Assembly (NCBI GenBank): GCA_021778375.1
Contig: JAJYCM010000029.1
Coordinates: 1 to 16,398, forward strand
Source: Bacteroidota bacterium
GTDB lineage: Bacteria > Bacteroidota > Ignavibacteria > Ignavibacteriales > Ignavibacteriaceae
Length of the DNA stretch: 16,398 nt
Reading direction: 5' to 3'
The position numbers were made by a program, and so were the translations under genes. The notes below the pieces were generated by a model. The model had not been told where the DNA came from, did not search any database, and worked only from the letters and a program-made list of their open reading frames with translations. Shown here piece by piece: positions 14,044 to 16,398 of the stretch; the stretch's first letter is position 1, and the number at the start of each line of letters is the position of its first letter.

Positions 14044-16128
14044 ATGGGCATGATGTCCAAAATGAGAAGCTTAACTCCGATCTTTATTATCGGTACGGGC
14101 GCTTTTTTTGCGCTTTTTATGATAGTATCAAATTCCGATATAATGGAAGTTTTTGGTGCCAGGTCAAATAATGTCGGTTCAATTAACGGTAAGGAAATTT
14201 CATATCAGGAATTTACAAAAGCTATTGATACTCAAAAGGAAAATCAAAAAGCTCAAACCGGCAAAGATGTTTCTGATGATAATATGGATCAGTTTAGGGA
14301 CCAAGTTTGGGATGCCGTAGTAACGCAAACCTTATTAGAGCAGCAAATTAAAAAATTGGGTATAACGGTTACTGATCAGGAAATCAAAGATGTAATTATG
14401 AGTGATAATCCGCCTCAATTCTTAAAGCAGAATTTTGTGGATTCAACTGGCAAGTTCAATAAACAGTTGTATATGAACGCTATTCTTGACCCAAGAAATG
14501 CCAAGCCTCTTATTCAAGCTGAAGATTATATTAGACAAACACTATTAAATCAAAAACTTCAAAGTATGATTCTTGCCTCAGTTAATGTCGGCGAAGCAGA
14601 AGTCAGAAAAGAATTTATAAACCAGAATACTAAGATAAATGCTCAATATGCCTTTGTCGGTATCAACCAAATCCCCGATTCTGTTATTAAATATACAGAT
14701 GACGACTTGAAGAATTATTACAATAATAATCTCGACAAATTCCAAATTAAATCTCAACGAAAATTAAAGTATGTCGTTTTCCCTAATATTGCTTCTGCTG
14801 ATGATTCGGCAATTGTAAAAAGTACTCTTCAAAGTATTTTGGATGAAATGAAAAACGATACCACAAGTTTTAAAACTCTAGTTACTACTTATTCTTCTGT
14901 CCCTTATTCGAAAGATACTTTGGGATTGAATGCCTTCCCTCCGGAAGCAGATAACTTATTATTAAATGCAAAGCCGGGAGATATTCTTGGCCCGGTTGCA
15001 TCGCGCCAGGGTTATGCGCTTTATCATTTCCTTGGAAGCGTTCCTTCAAATCAACCTCTCGTTAGAGCTTCGCATATTTTGATTAACGGCGGCGATGATA
15101 AGCAAAATTATGATAATGCTATGAAAGTCTACGATGAGTTAAAAGCCGGCGCTGATTTTGCGAAAGTTGCTGAACAAGTTTCAAAAGATCCGGGCAGCGC
15201 TAGAAACGGAGGAGATTTAGGATGGTTCGGAAAAGGACAGATGATTCCTGAGTTTGAAAAGGCTGTATTCTCTGGAAAGATTGGAGAAATTCAAAAACCT
15301 CTTAAAACAAATTTCGGATATCATATAATAAAAGTTACCGGCAAGTCCGATAAAAAATATATTGTTGAACAGCTAATAAATACTATTACACCTTCCGCTT
15401 CCACTAAAGATAATAATCTTAGTAAGGCTAAAGACTTTGCATATATTGCAAATAAAGATAGTTTTGAAAAAGAAGCTCAATTAATGAATTATAAAATTTT
15501 GGAAACTCCGCCGTTTACTAAAGATGCTAATTCAATTCCCGGTATAGGAGCTAGTACTTATTTATTAGACTTTGCTTTCAAAAATAGCTTGAATTCAATA
15601 AGTGACCCTATTCATACACAGGAAGGATTTATTGTTGCTAAAATATCAGGAGTAATTCAAGAAGGTGTAAAATCATTTGATGAAGTTCGAGGCTTTGTAA
15701 AATCAATGGTGATTAGAGAAAAGAAATTTGAAATTGCCAAGAAGGAAGCTGAATCAATAAAAAATCAAATTGGCGGGGATTTGACAAAGGCTCCTTCAAT
15801 TGATCCTAAAATCAAAGTAGACACAACAGGTCAATATACACCCAATACTCCGGCTCAGAGCATTAGTTTTGAATATAATTTTGTTGCAAAATCAAAAACA
15901 TTAAAGTTAAATACTGTTTCAGAACCGATTAAAGGATCGAGTGGTTATTATTTGATCAAAGTTCTTTATAGAACTCCGTTTGATTCAACTGCCTTTGAAA
16001 ATCAAAAAAGCGCCATTCGGCAAAATCTTCTGCAAGCAAAAAGAAATATTTTCTTAAGTGAATGGCTTGCAAACTTAAAAAAGAATGCTGAGATAACTGA
16101 TAACCGTCAAAAGTTTTTTAATCAATAA
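14044..16128 (+). CDS. Membrane-anchored SurA/PpiD-like peptidyl-prolyl isomerase
   Basis: This periplasmic foldase has one N-terminal membrane anchor (about residues 11-28) after a short basic cytoplasmic tail. A SurA-like N-terminal chaperone helical region follows (about 40-235, starting NNVGSINGKEISYQEF), then a degenerate parvulin-like domain (about 240-335), a canonical PpiC/parvulin domain (340-434, with ASHIL His344 and FGYHIIKV His427), and a third partial parvulin-like segment with C-terminal helices. Length is 694 residues. I chose ATG 14044 because GGAGAAGA (14029-14036) lies 7 nt before it; the frame is also open from ATG 13987, but that start would overlap the predicted promoter. 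Such proteins help outer-membrane and secreted proteins fold. It is followed by a terminator. Confidence 0.92.
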   Translation: MGMMSKMRSLTPIFIIGTGAFFALFMIVSNSDIMEVFGARSNNVGSINGKEISYQEFTKAIDTQKENQKAQTGKDVSDDNMDQFRDQVWDAVVTQTLLEQQIKKLGITVTDQEIKDVIMSDNPPQFLKQNFVDSTGKFNKQLYMNAILDPRNAKPLIQAEDYIRQTLLNQKLQSMILASVNVGEAEVRKEFINQNTKINAQYAFVGINQIPDSVIKYTDDDLKNYYNNNLDKFQIKSQRKLKYVVFPNIASADDSAIVKSTLQSILDEMKNDTTSFKTLVTTYSSVPYSKDTLGLNAFPPEADNLLLNAKPGDILGPVASRQGYALYHFLGSVPSNQPLVRASHILINGGDDKQNYDNAMKVYDELKAGADFAKVAEQVSKDPGSARNGGDLGWFGKGQMIPEFEKAVFSGKIGEIQKPLKTNFGYHIIKVTGKSDKKYIVEQLINTITPSASTKDNNLSKAKDFAYIANKDSFEKEAQLMNYKILETPPFTKDANSIPGIGASTYLLDFAFKNSLNSISDPIHTQEGFIVAKISGVIQEGVKSFDEVRGFVKSMVIREKKFEIAKKEAESIKNQIGGDLTKAPSIDPKIKVDTTGQYTPNTPAQSISFEYNFVAKSKTLKLNTVSEPIKGSSGYYLIKVLYRTPFDSTAFENQKSAIRQNLLQAKRNIFLSEWLANLKKNAEITDNRQKFFNQ

Positions 16129-16151
16129 AAAATCTAAATATTCCTGATTTT

Positions 16152-16184
16152 AACCCTCAGAACTTTTCTGGGGGTTTTTATTTT
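16152..16184 (+). terminator. Rho-independent terminator after the PpiD-like gene
   Basis: An 11-bp stem (16152-16162 with 16166-16176, including one T-G pair, arms AACCCTCAGAA and TTCTGGGGGTT) with a 3-nt loop is followed by a T-rich tract to 16184. It starts 23 nt after the stop codon and separates this gene from aroK. Confidence 0.9.
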
Positions 16185-16201
16185 GAACTATTTTTAAGAA
16201 T

Positions 16202-16398
16202 ATGAAAAATAAAATTATTTATTTAACAGGATTTATGGGATCCGGCAAGAGCACGATAGGGCCTATACTTGCTAATACTCTCGGATGGGATTTTTATGAT
16301 CTTGATCGCGTGATAGAAAATAAATTAGGAAAAAAAATTGTCGATATATTTGATGAAGAGGGAGAAAAATATTTTAGACAAGTCGAGCATGAAACTTT
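16202..16398 (+). CDS. aroK: Shikimate kinase (3' truncated by window)
   Basis: The ATG at 16202 opens a frame that runs off the window after 65 codons. Shikimate kinase phosphorylates shikimate at the 3-hydroxyl with ATP, the fifth step of chorismate and aromatic amino acid synthesis. Visible motifs are the Walker A loop Gly10-Phe-Met-Gly-Ser-Gly-Lys-Ser17 with the following TIG, the Asp33-x-Asp35 shikimate/Mg contact, and Phe58-Arg59-x2-Glu62, where Arg59 binds substrate. The GFMGSGKS form is typical of AroK rather than other P-loop kinases such as gluconate kinase. No strong Shine-Dalgarno is present; the start follows the upstream terminator by 17 nt, so it probably has its own promoter in that AT-rich gap. 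Confidence 0.94.
   Translation, partial: MKNKIIYLTGFMGSGKSTIGPILANTLGWDFYDLDRVIENKLGKKIVDIFDEEGEKYFRQVEHET

Overview
The window is AT-rich, densely packed bacterial chromosome, most likely from a Bacteroidota/Chlorobiota-group organism, with an Ignavibacteria-like lineage as my best guess. The evidence is a PorZ-like propeller protein with a type IX secretion (T9SS)-style C-terminal domain, a MenG/UbiE methyltransferase, promoters resembling the Bacteroidota -33/-7 pattern, few strong Shine-Dalgarno sites, and short GC-rich hairpin repeats in an otherwise AT-rich background. No phage, plasmid, insertion sequence, CRISPR, tRNA or rRNA was seen.

Layout. Positions 1-1933 (+): the end of an AhpD/carboxymuconolactone-decarboxylase-like gene, a three-helix PQ-loop (SemiSWEET-like) protein overlapping rdgB/HAM1 by 4 nt, and a lipoprotein. 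Positions 1950-4434 (-): rsmA, a PAP2/inositol-phosphorylceramide-synthase-like membrane phosphatase and ubiE/menG in one transcription direction. Positions 4592-5566 (+): a ROK sugar kinase whose true start appears to be a CTG codon; its stop overlaps the next gene tail to tail. Positions 5563-13394 (-): a close-packed six-gene run transcribed as crp/fnr regulator, PHP phosphoesterase, ribH, GT-C-like membrane glycosyltransferase, PorZ-like T9SS protein and ABC-F ATPase. Positions 13395-14043: a 0.65-kb divergent intergenic region. Positions 14044-16128 (+): a membrane-anchored PpiD/SurA-like prolyl isomerase ending in a clear terminator, then the 5' part of shikimate kinase (aroK) running off the window.

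How the genes work together. Most are housekeeping genes: nucleotide-pool sanitation, rRNA methylation, menaquinone, riboflavin and shikimate synthesis. A second theme is the cell envelope. The PpiD-like foldase, the PorZ-like protein and the membrane glycosyltransferase coupled to it could all serve export, folding and surface attachment of proteins, and the PAP2 enzyme may act on envelope lipids.

The most unusual part is 13561-13860. At least four small hairpin units (5-bp GC stem, 3-nt loop, shared AT-rich tail) are arranged in mirror image around a GC-rich core with further hairpins. The array lies between two divergent promoters that share the pattern NTTG-N20-TATTTTTG. The regulator's promoter also carries an FNR-like box between its two elements, suggesting autoregulation. 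I found no convincing new multi-gene system; the repeat array is the best candidate for something undescribed.
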